A stretch of DNA of 64,000 nt, taken from assembly GCF_003049735.1 (NCBI RefSeq), contig NZ_PIRM01000001.1, forward strand, positions 682,001 through 746,000. Direction: 5' to 3'. This stretch comes from Campylobacter concisus. Its GTDB lineage: Bacteria > Campylobacterota > Campylobacteria > Campylobacterales > Campylobacteraceae. Position numbers and translations under genes: made by a program. The notes below the pieces were generated by a model, which ran no database searches, was not told the DNA's origin, and saw nothing but the letters and a program-made list of their open reading frames with translations. Shown here piece after piece: positions 55,898 through 64,000 of this stretch (the first letter of the stretch is position 1; each line of letters opens with the position of its first letter).

Positions 55898-56919
55898 AAA
55901 ATTTCGCACCCACCTTCTCTTGCGACCACCACGTCCTCGATGCGCACGCCAAATTCATTTTCTAGATAAATTCCAGGCTCCACGCTAAAGACCATGCCCT
56001 CTTTTATGAGCGTTTCGCTCCTTGCTGAGATGACTGGAAGCTCGTGTATATCGACACCCACGCCGTGTCCTGTCGAGTGGAAAAAGGCCTTTTCATATCC
56101 AGCCTTTGCTATCACACTTCTTGCTGCAAGGTCTATCTCGCACGCCCTAACGCCAGCTCTTGCGACCTTTATCGCAGCAGCCTGAGCCTCTTTTACGATC
56201 TCGTAAATTTCTTGCATCTTTGCTTTTTTAAATTTTTGCTCCTTTGAGAAGTTAAAATTTTCATCAAAGCAAGCAGTTCTAGTGCGATCAGAGCAGTAGC
56301 GCTTAAATTTAACCCCGGCATCAAGTAGCAGCAAATCGCCCTTTTTTAAAATTTTATCCCCAGGCAGTGCATGCGCCTTTGCGGCATTTTCGTTTATCGC
56401 TACGATCGGATCAAAGCTAAGACCTAGCTCGTTTTTTTGCCTAAAGATGAGTGAGGCGTTAAAATGAAGCTCTTTTTCGCTCATCCCTTCGCCATTTTCA
56501 TGCACAAATTTAGCAAATTCATCAAAGCATTTTGCTCCAAATTCGCTAGCTTTTTTTAAAATTTTTATCTCATCTTCGCTTTTGCAAATTCTCTTTAGCC
56601 TAGAGAAATTTGCCTTTGGCTTAAAATTTATCCCAAAGCCTTTGCTAAGCGCGTTAAACTCACTTAAGCTTAGCTCATCAGGGTTAAAAACAAGGCTGCT
56701 TGGCTTCATCTTTCTTAAAAATGCCCTGACCTCGCTTATTAAATTTCTCTGCGCTAAAAGAACGACTACACCTGCATTTACGCAGCTTTTTGCCTCGAAA
56801 TAATACCTCGCATCCGTGAAAAAGTATTTCACGCCATCAAGGCATAGCAAAAACTCATTGTCGCAGCTGTAGCCACACTCGTAAAATACGGCGTTTTCGT
56901 CCTTTAAGATGAAATTCAT
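55894..56919 (-). CDS. pepP: M24-family aminopeptidase P / Xaa-Pro peptidase
   Basis: A 341-residue metallopeptidase releasing N-terminal residues before proline. It has an N-terminal creatinase-like domain, then the metal ligands [31 protein letters not shown] and [18 protein letters not shown]. It sits between aroQ and folK in one overlapping operon. Confidence 0.9.
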   Translation of the reverse strand: MNFILKDENAVFYECGYSCDNEFLLCLDGVKYFFTDARYYFEAKSCVNAGVVVLLAQRNLISEVRAFLRKMKPSSLVFNPDELSLSEFNALSKGFGINFKPKANFSRLKRICKSEDEIKILKKASEFGAKCFDEFAKFVHENGEGMSEKELHFNASLIFRQKNELGLSFDPIVAINENAAKAHALPGDKILKKGDLLLLDAGVKFKRYCSDRTRTACFDENFNFSKEQKFKKAKMQEIYEIVKEAQAAAIKVARAGVRACEIDLAARSVIAKAGYEKAFFHSTGHGVGVDIHELPVISARSETLIKEGMVFSVEPGIYLENEFGVRIEDVVVAREGGCEIL

Positions 56920-57395
56920 TGTGATTTTTGATTTGCTCTTACTGCTTTGATTTGCTCAAAAATTTGAAGCATGCCTATCATCGCCAAATGATAGCCAACT
57001 GGTCCAAAGCCCACGATCTGGCCTGCCGCAACTGGTGCAATTAGGCTTTTGTGGCGGAACTTTTCTCTTCTATAAACATTGCTGATATGCACCTCGATAA
57101 CTGGCAGTGCAACCGCACTTAGCGCATCACGGATAGCGATAGAGGTGTGAGTGTAAGCAGCTGGGTTTATGATGATGCCATCAGCATCGCCCAAACACTC
57201 TTGGATCTTATCGACTAGCTCGCCCTCAAGGTTACTTTGAAAAAACTCGATCTCAACGTCATTTTGATCGGCAACGATCTTCATTTGAGAGTGGATATCC
57301 TCCATCTTCATAACGCCGTAAATTCCTGGCTCTCTAGCGCCAAGCATATTGATATTTGGGCCTTGGATAACCATTATTTTTAGCTTCTTATCCAT
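56916..57395 (-). CDS. aroQ: Type II 3-dehydroquinate dehydratase
   Basis: Third shikimate-pathway step. The 159 residues show [18 protein letters not shown] (catalytic Tyr), the [17 protein letters not shown] segment and [17 protein letters not shown]. Length is typical of the small dodecameric class. It is divergent from the amidohydrolase gene. Confidence 0.95.
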   Translation of the reverse strand: MDKKLKIMVIQGPNINMLGAREPGIYGVMKMEDIHSQMKIVADQNDVEIEFFQSNLEGELVDKIQECLGDADGIIINPAAYTHTSIAIRDALSAVALPVIEVHISNVYRREKFRHKSLIAPVAAGQIVGFGPVGYHLAMIGMLQIFEQIKAVRANQKSQ

Positions 57396-57452
57396 GTCAC
57401 TCCTTTTTGATTAAATAGCCCAAATTATACATTTTCGTTCCTAAATTTTCGC

Positions 57453-57458
57453 TACAAT
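57453..57458 (+). promoter_or_regulatory. -10 box before the amidohydrolase gene
   Basis: TACAAT lies 21 bases upstream of the ATG in the divergent gap with aroQ. Confidence 0.45.
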
Positions 57459-57479
57459 AACAAAAATTTAAGGCTAGAA

Positions 57480-58697
57480 ATGGAAATTTTAAAAGCAAAA
57501 AAGATCATCACTGGCGGACAAAATCCAAAAATTTTAAGAAATTCTTGTGTCGTTATAGATGATGATAAAATTTTAGAAATTTTAAGCGAAAAAGCAGCGG
57601 TTGAGAAATTTAAAGGGGCGAAAATTTGTGACTTTGGTGATAGCGTGATCGCCCCAGCCTTTATAAACTCGCACGTTCATTTAGAGTTTAGCTCAAACGT
57701 CAGTACACTAAAATATGGCGACTTTATAAAATGGCTTGGCTCTATCGTCGATAAAGGCGGCGAGCTAGCCAAAATGGACGCCAAAAAAGCGATGAATGAA
57801 GCTATAAATTCGATGCTAAAAAGTGGAGTTTGCACCGTTGGTGAGATTTCTAGTTTTGGCTCTGAGCTTGAAATTTTAGCCGCTAGCCCTTTAAAAGTCG
57901 TACTTTTTAGTGAAATTTTGGGCTCAGGTGAGCAGATGACTCACCAAAATTTGCAAAATTTCTTAGCTAAATTTGAAAAAACAAAGGGCTATAAAAGCCA
58001 AAATTTCACCCCAGCTATCTCGCTACACTCGCCCTACTCTGTGCATCCAAAGCTAGCCAAAGCCGCCCTTGAGATAGCCAAAAAAGATGATCTTCTTGTT
58101 AGCACGCACTTTTTAGAAAGCAATGCCGAAAAGCAGTGGTTAGAGCGTGGTACTGGCGGCTTCAAAAAGCATCTTTTAAGATTTAACCCAGATCCAAAGC
58201 CGATGTATGACGTAAAGAGCTATTTTGCGATGTTTCGTGAGATAAATACTCTCTTTACGCACTGCGTTTATGTGAGCGATTTTGCTAAATTTAAGCCTCA
58301 TCACAGCGTGACACACTGCGCGGTTTCAAACAGGTTGCTTGGCAAAAAGGCGCTAAATTTAAAAGAAATTTTTAAAAACAACGTTAGCCTAAACATCGGC
58401 ACAGACGGCCTTAGCTCAAATATCAGCCTAAATTTCTGGCATGAGCTAAGAGCCGCCCTATTTACCCACGCTAGCCTTGATCTAAATGAGCTTGCCACCA
58501 GGCTTTTTGTCGCTGCAACGCATGGGGGCGCAAAGGCACTTAGGACAAATAACGGTGAGATAAAGGCAGGACGCGCGGCTGATCTTGCCGTCTATAGCGA
58601 CCTAGAGTGCGATGACAGCGAGCTAATTTTGCAGCTCATACTTCACACAAATGAAGCCAAAAAACTATATATTGGAGGCAAAATTTGCAAATTTTAA
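57480..58697 (+). CDS. Amidohydrolase, probable aminofutalosine deaminase
   Basis: A 405-residue TIM-barrel deaminase of the SsnA/chlorohydrolase family. It has metal-ligand motifs NSHVHLEFSS (about 63-72), VSTHFLES and TDGLSSN, with FTHCVYV. In Campylobacterota these enzymes are assigned to the futalosine route of menaquinone synthesis, converting aminodeoxyfutalosine to futalosine; that is family-level inference. The stop overlaps the sppA start region. Confidence 0.82.
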   Translation: MEILKAKKIITGGQNPKILRNSCVVIDDDKILEILSEKAAVEKFKGAKICDFGDSVIAPAFINSHVHLEFSSNVSTLKYGDFIKWLGSIVDKGGELAKMDAKKAMNEAINSMLKSGVCTVGEISSFGSELEILAASPLKVVLFSEILGSGEQMTHQNLQNFLAKFEKTKGYKSQNFTPAISLHSPYSVHPKLAKAALEIAKKDDLLVSTHFLESNAEKQWLERGTGGFKKHLLRFNPDPKPMYDVKSYFAMFREINTLFTHCVYVSDFAKFKPHHSVTHCAVSNRLLGKKALNLKEIFKNNVSLNIGTDGLSSNISLNFWHELRAALFTHASLDLNELATRLFVAATHGGAKALRTNNGEIKAGRAADLAVYSDLECDDSELILQLILHTNEAKKLYIGGKICKF

Positions 58698-59548
58698 GGC
58701 TTATTTTTAGAGGAATTTTGGGAATTTTTAAATTTATCAACAACTACTTTAAGGCGCTCATATTTTTACTGATCTTATTTTTCGTATTTGCGCCAGATGG
58801 TAAGATGAAAGAGCCAAATTTAGCCCGCATCGACATCACAGGCACGATAATGGACACAAGCGAAATTTTAGATGCGCTCGAAAAAGCAAGGCTGGATAAC
58901 AACATCAAAGGCGTGCTGCTCTACATCGACAGCCCAGGCGGTGCGCTAAGTCCAAGCATGGAGCTAGCTATGGCGGTTAAGCGACTAAAAGAGAGTAAAA
59001 AAGTACTCGCATACGCAGCTGGCAACATGGCAAGCGGCAGCTACTACGCTGGCGTAAATGCTGGTACTATCATTGCAAACCCAGGTGCTTTCATAGGCTC
59101 CATTGGCGTCATCATGCAAGGGGCAAACATCGAAAATTTAGCCAAAAATTTAGGCGTGAGTGAGCAGGTGGTGAAGGCTGGCGAGTTTAAAGAGGCTGGC
59201 ACATTTATGAGGAGCTGGAGCAAGCAGGAGCGTGAGAGCTTGCAAGAGCTCGTAAATGACGCTTATATGCTCTTTGTAAGTGACGTGGCGGAGGCTAGAA
59301 ATTTAGATATCAAGAAAAAAGATGAGTGGGCAAACGCAAGGGTCTTTTTGGCACACAACGCCCTAAAGATAGGGCTAATTGACAGCCTTGGTAGCTACAT
59401 AGATGCTCAAAACGAGCTAGCTAAAATGAGCCTCGTAGATGAGCCAGTTTGGCAAGAAAAACCGCAGATCGAAAAGATAATGGAGAAATTTACAAAGCAA
59501 GGCATAAACTCGCTTTTTAATGCATTTTTTGAGACAAAGCTTAGATAA
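58685..59548 (+). CDS. sppA: Signal peptide peptidase SppA
   Basis: A 287-residue inner-membrane serine protease that clears signal peptides. It has an N-terminal anchor (about 20-38), then the S49 domain with LLYIDSPGGALSPS, the catalytic serine in GNMASGSYYAG and the lysine in VVKAGEFKEAG. The start is TTG at 58685 with GGAGG about eight bases upstream; it overlaps the previous gene by 13 bases. Confidence 0.92.
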   Translation: MQILRLIFRGILGIFKFINNYFKALIFLLILFFVFAPDGKMKEPNLARIDITGTIMDTSEILDALEKARLDNNIKGVLLYIDSPGGALSPSMELAMAVKRLKESKKVLAYAAGNMASGSYYAGVNAGTIIANPGAFIGSIGVIMQGANIENLAKNLGVSEQVVKAGEFKEAGTFMRSWSKQERESLQELVNDAYMLFVSDVAEARNLDIKKKDEWANARVFLAHNALKIGLIDSLGSYIDAQNELAKMSLVDEPVWQEKPQIEKIMEKFTKQGINSLFNAFFETKLR

Positions 59549-59628
59549 TTTTTCCAAATTTTATAAATTTAAGCATCAAGCAATAGGTTAAAGGAGTTTT
59601 AAATAAATTCTTTTAGCCAAGTCAAATG

Positions 59629-60507
59629 CTAAAATTTTGCAATATTTTTTAGCTTAAACTCATAAAGTAGATTTTGGATTTTGTCTGCTGATTTTATATC
59701 TAAACCAAGATCATTTGCCAAAATTTTGTAATAAATTTGCGGGCTATCTTTTAGATTAATTGGCGGTGATTTTGAGCTTTTTGAGAGCTTTTTGCCATCT
59801 TTTAAAAGTAGCTTATGATGAATAAAATTAGCATTATAAAAGTTAAGATTTAGCCTTTTTGCAAGGTATCTTTGAGCTAGCGTGCAAGCCTTTAGATCCT
59901 CGCCTCTAACAACCAAATTTACGCCCATATCTTCATCATCTATCACACTTGCAAAGTTGTAAGCCGGAGTAAAATCTTTTTTGTAAATCACAAAATCGCC
60001 CATTTGCTCTGCCACAAGCTTACCAAGAGGATCACTCTCATCAACGCTTAGTCTAATGGCGGTCTTGTCTTTTATAAATTTTAGATTTTTATTTTTACAA
60101 ATTTTAGTGTAAATGCCGTTTTTATAGGCATTTTTTGTAGTCCTTGAACATTCGCAGATATAAATTTCATTAAGCTTTTTTAGCACATTTTCATATCTTT
60201 GCGATCTCATCTTAAAGCTAAAATTACGCTCAAAGTCACTTACACTAATTGGACCTTTGTCGTAATCAATTTCCAAAAAATCTAAAACATTAAAGATATT
60301 TTGAACAAATTCTTGCCGGTATCTACTAAGATCATAATCATCAATACGTAAGTACAAAACGCCACTTGCCGAACGTGTCAAAAGATAAGTCAGGATGAAA
60401 TTATAAGCATTGCCAGCATGCAAAAATCCGCTAGGCGTAGGAGCTATGCGGGATGCTATGCCACCATTTGGTGGCAAATAGTCATTAATCCCTTGGTCTG
60501 GCCTCAT
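59629..60507 (-). CDS. gluQ: Glutamyl-Q tRNA(Asp) synthetase-like protein GluQRS
   Basis: A 292-residue truncated glutamyl-tRNA synthetase homologue that lacks the anticodon-binding domain. It has IAPTPSGFLHAGNAYN (HIGH-type), KKLSKSSKS (KMSKS-type) and a zinc site CEC...YTKIC, matching the C-x-C...Y-x3-C pattern of GluQRS. It should attach glutamate to queuosine-34 of tRNA-Asp, consistent with queC elsewhere in the window. The start overlaps the RRM gene by 23 bases. Confidence 0.88.
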   Translation of the reverse strand: MRPDQGINDYLPPNGGIASRIAPTPSGFLHAGNAYNFILTYLLTRSASGVLYLRIDDYDLSRYRQEFVQNIFNVLDFLEIDYDKGPISVSDFERNFSFKMRSQRYENVLKKLNEIYICECSRTTKNAYKNGIYTKICKNKNLKFIKDKTAIRLSVDESDPLGKLVAEQMGDFVIYKKDFTPAYNFASVIDDEDMGVNLVVRGEDLKACTLAQRYLAKRLNLNFYNANFIHHKLLLKDGKKLSKSSKSPPINLKDSPQIYYKILANDLGLDIKSADKIQNLLYEFKLKNIAKF

Positions 60508-60730
60508 TTACCCTTAAAGTACGTCCGCCTAGTTCTTTTTCATTTAGTGCGTCTATAGCTTTTTGTCCCTCATTTGCATCGTCCATTTCAACAAAGCCAA
60601 AGCCTTTTGAGCGATCAGTTTCTCTATCTTTTACTATTTTTGCTCGCCTTACTTCACCAAATTGTGCAAAGGCTTCCTTTAATTCTGCCTCTGTCGTCCT
60701 ATACGACAAATTTCCTACATAAATATTCAC
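60485..60730 (-). CDS. RRM-type RNA-binding protein
   Basis: An 81-residue single RNA recognition motif. RNP2 is IYVGNLSY (residues 3-10) and RNP1 is KGFGFVEM (about 43-50). Glycine-rich tails are absent. Such small RRM proteins occur in Campylobacterota and cyanobacteria; targets are unknown. It has GGAGT before the ATG. Confidence 0.92.
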   Translation of the reverse strand: MNIYVGNLSYRTTEAELKEAFAQFGEVRRAKIVKDRETDRSKGFGFVEMDDANEGQKAIDALNEKELGGRTLRVNEARPRD

Positions 60731-60936
60731 AGGAGTGTTCCTTAAAAAAATTACCGATTTATTCGGTTAGTGTGATAATAGCTAATTTTCGTCAAAAAGA
60801 TGTAAAAAATCAAAAAATTTATTACACTTTTCTGAAAAATATTCTTAAAAGCTACAAACTCGTATACATAGAGTTTTTATAACTATCACTAAACAAAATT
60901 TAATCTTAAGTTTAAAAAGAATAATTAAATAAAAAA

Positions 60937-61506
60937 CTATTTTATCTTTATAAGATATTTATAAAGTAAATCATTCTTTACTTTAAGATACGCTTCATCG
61001 CCAAGTAAATTTTTAACTATAAAAAGTGCAAATTCCATTGAAAAAGCAGGACCTTTTGCTGTAATAATATTTTGATCCCTCAATACACTCTTGCCATTAT
61101 CATAACCCCTTTTATCACTTCTTACATTTTCTTCAAATCCTGGATAACAAACAAAATGATCTTTTAGCACACCAGCACTCTCAAGCACCATAGGAGCAGC
61201 ACAAATGGCACAAATAAGCTTATTGCTTTTATCAAAATTTTGCAAGATTGCTTTGAGCCTTGTATCGTTTGCTAGATTGCTAGCTCCTGGAAGTCCGCCA
61301 GGAAGGACGATCGCATCGTAGTCTAGCTCTTTCATCTCGCGAAGTGTCACATCAGCTTTTACGCATATATTGTGACATCCTTTGATGTTTACGTCATTTA
61401 GCCCAACAATAGAAGCTATCGCTCCAGCTCTACGTAAAACATCAACAGAAGTTAGTGCTTCTATCTCCTCAAATCCTTCAGCTAAAATCACAGCAACTTT
61501 TTTCAT
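60937..61506 (-). CDS. DJ-1/PfpI-family protein
   Basis: A 189-residue protein of the DJ-1 superfamily with the nucleophile elbow Cys in ICAICAAPMVLESAG (about 100-114) and the acidic residue in ILAEGFEEIEA. Relatives are deglycases or chaperones, and which activity applies is undecided. It is divergent from the SelW-like gene. Confidence 0.9.
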   Translation of the reverse strand: MKKVAVILAEGFEEIEALTSVDVLRRAGAIASIVGLNDVNIKGCHNICVKADVTLREMKELDYDAIVLPGGLPGASNLANDTRLKAILQNFDKSNKLICAICAAPMVLESAGVLKDHFVCYPGFEENVRSDKRGYDNGKSVLRDQNIITAKGPAFSMEFALFIVKNLLGDEAYLKVKNDLLYKYLIKIK

Positions 61507-61554
61507 AAATTTATCCTTTAAAATAATATGTTTTATTTGTTAAGTAAAATTCTA

Positions 61555-61560
61555 TATAAT
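61555..61560 (+). promoter_or_regulatory. -10 box of the selenoprotein gene
   Basis: TATAAT lies 30 bases before the ATG at 61591 in the divergent gap with the DJ-1 gene. Confidence 0.6.
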
Positions 61561-61590
61561 GTTGGCTTATTTCACAAGAAAGGACAGAGC

Positions 61591-61848
61591 ATGCAAGTAA
61601 AAATTATTTACTGCAACTCTTGAAACTATCGTCCGGTAGCTTCTCGTGTAGAAGATGAAATAAAAGCGAACTTTAGTGATGCAAGAGTCGAAAAGGTTAT
61701 AGGTGATGGTGGAAATTTCATCGTCGAGGTTGATGGAGATGTTATATTTTCTAAGAAAGATCGCATCGGAAATGATGAAGCGAGATTTCCTCACGGTGAA
61801 GAGATCACAACTCTTATAAACAAATATCTCAAAGAAAAGTCGGCTTAA
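61591..61848 (+). CDS. SelW/Rdx-like selenoprotein with in-frame UGA (Sec11)
   Basis: An 85-residue thioredoxin-like protein. ATG at 61591 has AAGGA seven bases upstream. Codon 11 is TGA (61621-61623), giving CNSU, the CxxU redox motif of SelW/SelT/SelH proteins. The frame then stays open to TAA at 61848, with NYRPVASRVEDEIKANF, GGNFIVEVDGDVIFSKK and FPHGEEITTLI, the usual Rdx-family blocks. A SECIS-like hairpin follows the TGA directly. Rdx proteins act as thiol-redox factors. Ordinary gene calling would miss or split it. Sec insertion needs selA, selB, selC and selD, which are not in the window. Confidence 0.92.
61622..61643 (+). promoter_or_regulatory. Bacterial SECIS-like hairpin
   Basis: Starting at the second base of the TGA codon: GAA, one mismatch, CTATC, a GTCC loop, GGTAG, then TTC. 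The lower GAA/TTC and upper CTATC/GGTAG pairings form an eight-pair stem with an apical loop containing GU, as in SelB-binding elements. Confidence 0.75.
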
Positions 61849-61858
61849 TGCTAGCTAC

Positions 61859-61883
61859 CGAGACGGGATACCGTCTCGTTTTT
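61859..61883 (+). terminator. Terminator after the selenoprotein gene
   Basis: Perfect eight-pair stem CGAGACGG/CCGTCTCG with a GATA loop, followed by TTTTT. It confirms that the gene ends at the TAA rather than at the internal TGA. Confidence 0.92.
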
Positions 61884-62145
61884 CCCCTGTTTTTGACTTA
61901 CGGTTCTACTATCCTAATATAAAAATTTTATAGTTAAAACATTTGCTTATCTCGTTAAGAATTTTCATTATCTTATATATTTTTTTGATTTTTGAAGATT
62001 TTACGAGCTGATATTTGGATTTTTATAAAATATAAAAATTTTGTGTATTCTATGCTAGTGCTACTTGAAATTTTACAATATACGAAATGAAGTTTTTTTG
62101 CTAAAGCCAATACTTTTTAAATAGTGACTTTAGCTAAGAATTAGG

Positions 62146-62169
62146 CTTACTAAACGTAAATTTAGTAAG
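62146..62169 (-). terminator. Terminator after efp
   Basis: The nine-pair stem CTTACTAAA/TTTAGTAAG with a six-base loop lies 16 bases past the efp stop, flanked by A/T-rich sequence. Confidence 0.7.
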
Positions 62170-62184
62170 AAAGATTAAACTGCT

Positions 62185-62751
62185 TTATTTATTCGCACGC
62201 TCGATATACTCGCCACGAACAGTATCTACACGGATAACCTCGCCCTCAAGTACGTGAAATGGTATCTGAACTACCGCACCACTCTCAAGAGTAGCTGGCT
62301 TTTTACCACCTTGCGTATCACCCTTGAAATTTGGTGGAGTCTCAACTATCTTTAGCTCAACTACTTGTGGCACTTCAACGCCGATTGCATTGCCATTGTG
62401 AAATAAAATTTCAACCATCATGCCATCGATCATCCATTTTTTAACATCACCCACATCCTCATCGCTAATAGCAACTTGCTCATAAGTAACCGTATCCATA
62501 AACTGACAATATTCACCATCGTCATAAAGATACTGCATCTCTTTTTCTTCAAGATGTGGTTGCTCGCATTTATCGCCTGCGTGAAAAGTCTTTTCAAGCA
62601 CTTTTCCATCGATAAAAGATTTAATTTTTGCACGAACAAAAGCTGCACCTTTACCCGGTTTAACGTGTTGATATTCTACGATTTTATAAGGAACGCCGTC
62701 GATCTCGATCTTTAGTCCCTTTTTTAGATCGCCCATTGAATATGAAGCCAT
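62185..62751 (-). CDS. efp: Translation elongation factor P
   Basis: A 188-residue tRNA-mimicking factor that relieves stalling at proline stretches. Domain I carries the modifiable loop lysine in [12 protein letters not shown] (about residue 34), and domains II and III (OB folds) end with [22 protein letters not shown] precedes the ATG. It lies 20 bases downstream of serA on the same strand. Confidence 0.96.
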   Translation of the reverse strand: MASYSMGDLKKGLKIEIDGVPYKIVEYQHVKPGKGAAFVRAKIKSFIDGKVLEKTFHAGDKCEQPHLEEKEMQYLYDDGEYCQFMDTVTYEQVAISDEDVGDVKKWMIDGMMVEILFHNGNAIGVEVPQVVELKIVETPPNFKGDTQGGKKPATLESGAVVQIPFHVLEGEVIRVDTVRGEYIERANK

Positions 62752-62770
62752 TTTTTATCCTTTCAAAATT

Positions 62771-64000
62771 TTATATAACTGCGTATTGAGCCCAAACGCA
62801 AGCTTCAAGTGCGTTTAGCCTCTCTAACGTTTCTGCTTTTATATGTTCATCAACCAAGATGACGGCAAGTGCCATATTGTGATCATCTCTACCAAGGCGG
62901 AAGTCTGCGATATTAATCTTTTCATCAGCTAAAATTTTACTAATCTGAGCGATAACGCCTGGCACGTCATGATTTTTAAAGATGATCATCTTACCTTTTG
63001 GTTTAAAGTCAGTCTTAAAACCATTTATCGTTACGATGCGTTGCTGATTTTCACCAAATACCGTTCCACCAACGGTTACAATGCCATTTTCAGTAGTTAA
63101 GCGAACTGTGATTTTATTTTTAAAAATACTATCTCCGCCAAGGCTAGTTTCAGTCACTATTCCTTTTTCATCGCATAAAAATTTAGCATTTACATAATTT
63201 ATCGCATCACCAAGACTCTCTTTTAAGGCGCCCACGATTGCAAATGTTAGCATTGAATTTGCATATTCGCTAATCTGCCCATGAGTCTCTATGCGGATAG
63301 CCTTGATCGCGCTTTTATTGATCTGTGCAGCAAGAAATGCCATCTTGCTTGTAAGATCGATATAAGGCTCAACAAATGGCGGTAGATCTTCTGTTTTTAT
63401 AGGTAAATTTAACGCATTTGGATAGCTTATACCACGAGCTGCTAAAATAGCTTGCTCGACTGCCTCAACTGCGATATTTCGCTGTGATTCAAGCGTATTT
63501 GCTCCAAGGTGTGGGGTGACACTTACATTATTTAGATCAAGAAGTGGATGATCAGTCGCTGGTTCTTTTGTAAAAACATCAATACCGGCAAATGCTATCT
63601 TGCCACTTTTTAGTCCTTCATAAAGTGCTTCTTCGTTATAAAGACCACCTCTAGCGCAGTTTATAAGTCTTACGCCATCTTTCATTTTTGCGATCTCTTT
63701 GGCGCCGATCATATCAGTTGTCTCTTTAGTCTTTGGTGTATGTATCGTGATAAAATCACATGCTAAAATATCATCAAAATTTTTAGTATAAGTACCGCCC
63801 ATGTCGATAACTTTAGATGGGTCAATATATGGATCATAAGCGATGATCTCCATACCAAAAGCTTTTGCACGAACAGCTACTCTCGAGCCAATATTTCCAA
63901 AGCCGATCACGCCAAGCTTTTTCTTAAAAAGCTCAACCCCATACCACTTCTCGCGTTTCCAAATTCTATCTAGTTTTAGATCGTTGTGAGCGTATTCAAG
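62771..64000 (-). CDS. serA: D-3-phosphoglycerate dehydrogenase SerA, N-terminus outside the window
   Basis: First step of serine synthesis. The 409 visible residues start inside the catalytic domain and remain open to base 64000. The NAD Rossmann motif is GVIGFGNIGSRV (about residues 27-38 of the visible part), with INCARGG, the catalytic His in VTPHLGANT, an intervening ASB-type domain and a C-terminal ACT domain (FKNHDVPGVIAQISKIL) for serine feedback. The normal length is about 525, so roughly 115 residues lie beyond the window. Confidence 0.95.
   Translation of the reverse strand, partial: LEYAHNDLKLDRIWKREKWYGVELFKKKLGVIGFGNIGSRVAVRAKAFGMEIIAYDPYIDPSKVIDMGGTYTKNFDDILACDFITIHTPKTKETTDMIGAKEIAKMKDGVRLINCARGGLYNEEALYEGLKSGKIAFAGIDVFTKEPATDHPLLDLNNVSVTPHLGANTLESQRNIAVEAVEQAILAARGISYPNALNLPIKTEDLPPFVEPYIDLTSKMAFLAAQINKSAIKAIRIETHGQISEYANSMLTFAIVGALKESLGDAINYVNAKFLCDEKGIVTETSLGGDSIFKNKITVRLTTENGIVTVGGTVFGENQQRIVTINGFKTDFKPKGKMIIFKNHDVPGVIAQISKILADEKINIADFRLGRDDHNMALAVILVDEHIKAETLERLNALEACVWAQYAVI

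Larger units (their letters stand above)
61849..62184. other. Intergenic gap between the selenoprotein and efp genes
   Basis: About 336 bases between convergent genes. It contains the terminator at 61859-61883, a loose inverted repeat CTAAAG/CTTTAG at 62101-62133 and the efp terminator at 62146-62169. The rest is AT-rich with no recognised gene. Confidence 0.5.

Noticed and set aside
61567..61794. Minus-strand open frame over the selenoprotein region
   Set aside because: Its translation has no family features and no ribosome site; the plus strand holds a complete selenoprotein gene with its own signals.

Overview
The window is chromosomal DNA of a Campylobacter (Campylobacterota), most like the C. 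concisus/C. curvus/C. fetus branch. The evidence is AT-rich coding with many TTG starts and TATAAT boxes that mostly lack a clear -35. Several long blocks also match the gene order I remember from C. jejuni: yggT-slt-lipoprotein-mobB-fbp-metG; ppa-adk-aspS-nadK-recN-cbrR-tatD-mltD-rlpA-kdsC-lptC-lptA-engB-mrdA; and fliY-fliM-fliA-flhG-flhF-folK-aroQ. C. jejuni itself is unlikely, because an octahaem Hao-type cytochrome, a NifB-like locus and a type I restriction system sit between these blocks. Species assignment is inference. Gene density is high, many genes overlap by 1-30 bases, and two tRNAs are present (Met CAT, Asn GTT). I found no rRNA, CRISPR array, prophage or insertion sequence.

Layout. 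1-3.8 kb: pepA (3' end), ychF, psd and a membrane metallophosphoesterase. 4.0-6.7 kb: an octahaem hydroxylamine-oxidoreductase-like cytochrome, its tetrahaem NapC/NirT-type quinol dehydrogenase and a Crp/Fnr regulator, a respiratory unit. 6.8-16.8 kb: mscL, gltX, yggT, slt, a lipoprotein, mobB, fbp, a small Cys-rich protein, metG, a MurF-N-terminal-like protein, ybeY and queC. 17.1-28.7 kb: a long minus-strand envelope block with mrdA, a MreD-like protein, engB, lptA, lptC, kdsC, hisB, rlpA, mltD, tatD, a CbrR-like diguanylate-cyclase response regulator, recN and nadK. 28.8-33.1 kb: aspS, adk, a frameshifted DUF4410-type lipoprotein, a BOF protein, ppa and tRNA-Met.

33.2-44.4 kb is the accessory region. 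It holds a complete type I restriction-modification operon (half-length S, M, S, a coiled-coil membrane protein, R, and a coupled YgjP-type metallopeptidase). Its promoter is bracketed by two near-identical 21-bp palindromes. Next to it is a decaying operon with a Tat-exported ModA-like binding protein, a NapH-like Fe-S membrane protein and a NifB-like radical SAM enzyme. The first two genes are frameshifted, and no nitrogenase gene is in sight.

44.9-48.4 kb: a two-component system beside two PepSY-domain proteins, then tRNA-Asn. 48.5-57.4 kb: mnmA, a LOG-family protein, the flagellar cluster fliY-fliM-fliA-flhG-flhF, folK, an M24 peptidase and aroQ. 57.5-64 kb: an aminofutalosine-deaminase-type amidohydrolase, sppA, gluQRS, an RRM protein, a DJ-1 protein, a SelW-like selenoprotein with an in-frame UGA followed by a SECIS-like hairpin, efp and serA (cut by the window end). 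The selenoprotein is missed by ordinary ORF calling and is the clearest hidden gene. The most unusual accessory material is the palindrome-flanked restriction operon with its membrane coiled-coil insert, and the orphan NifB locus.
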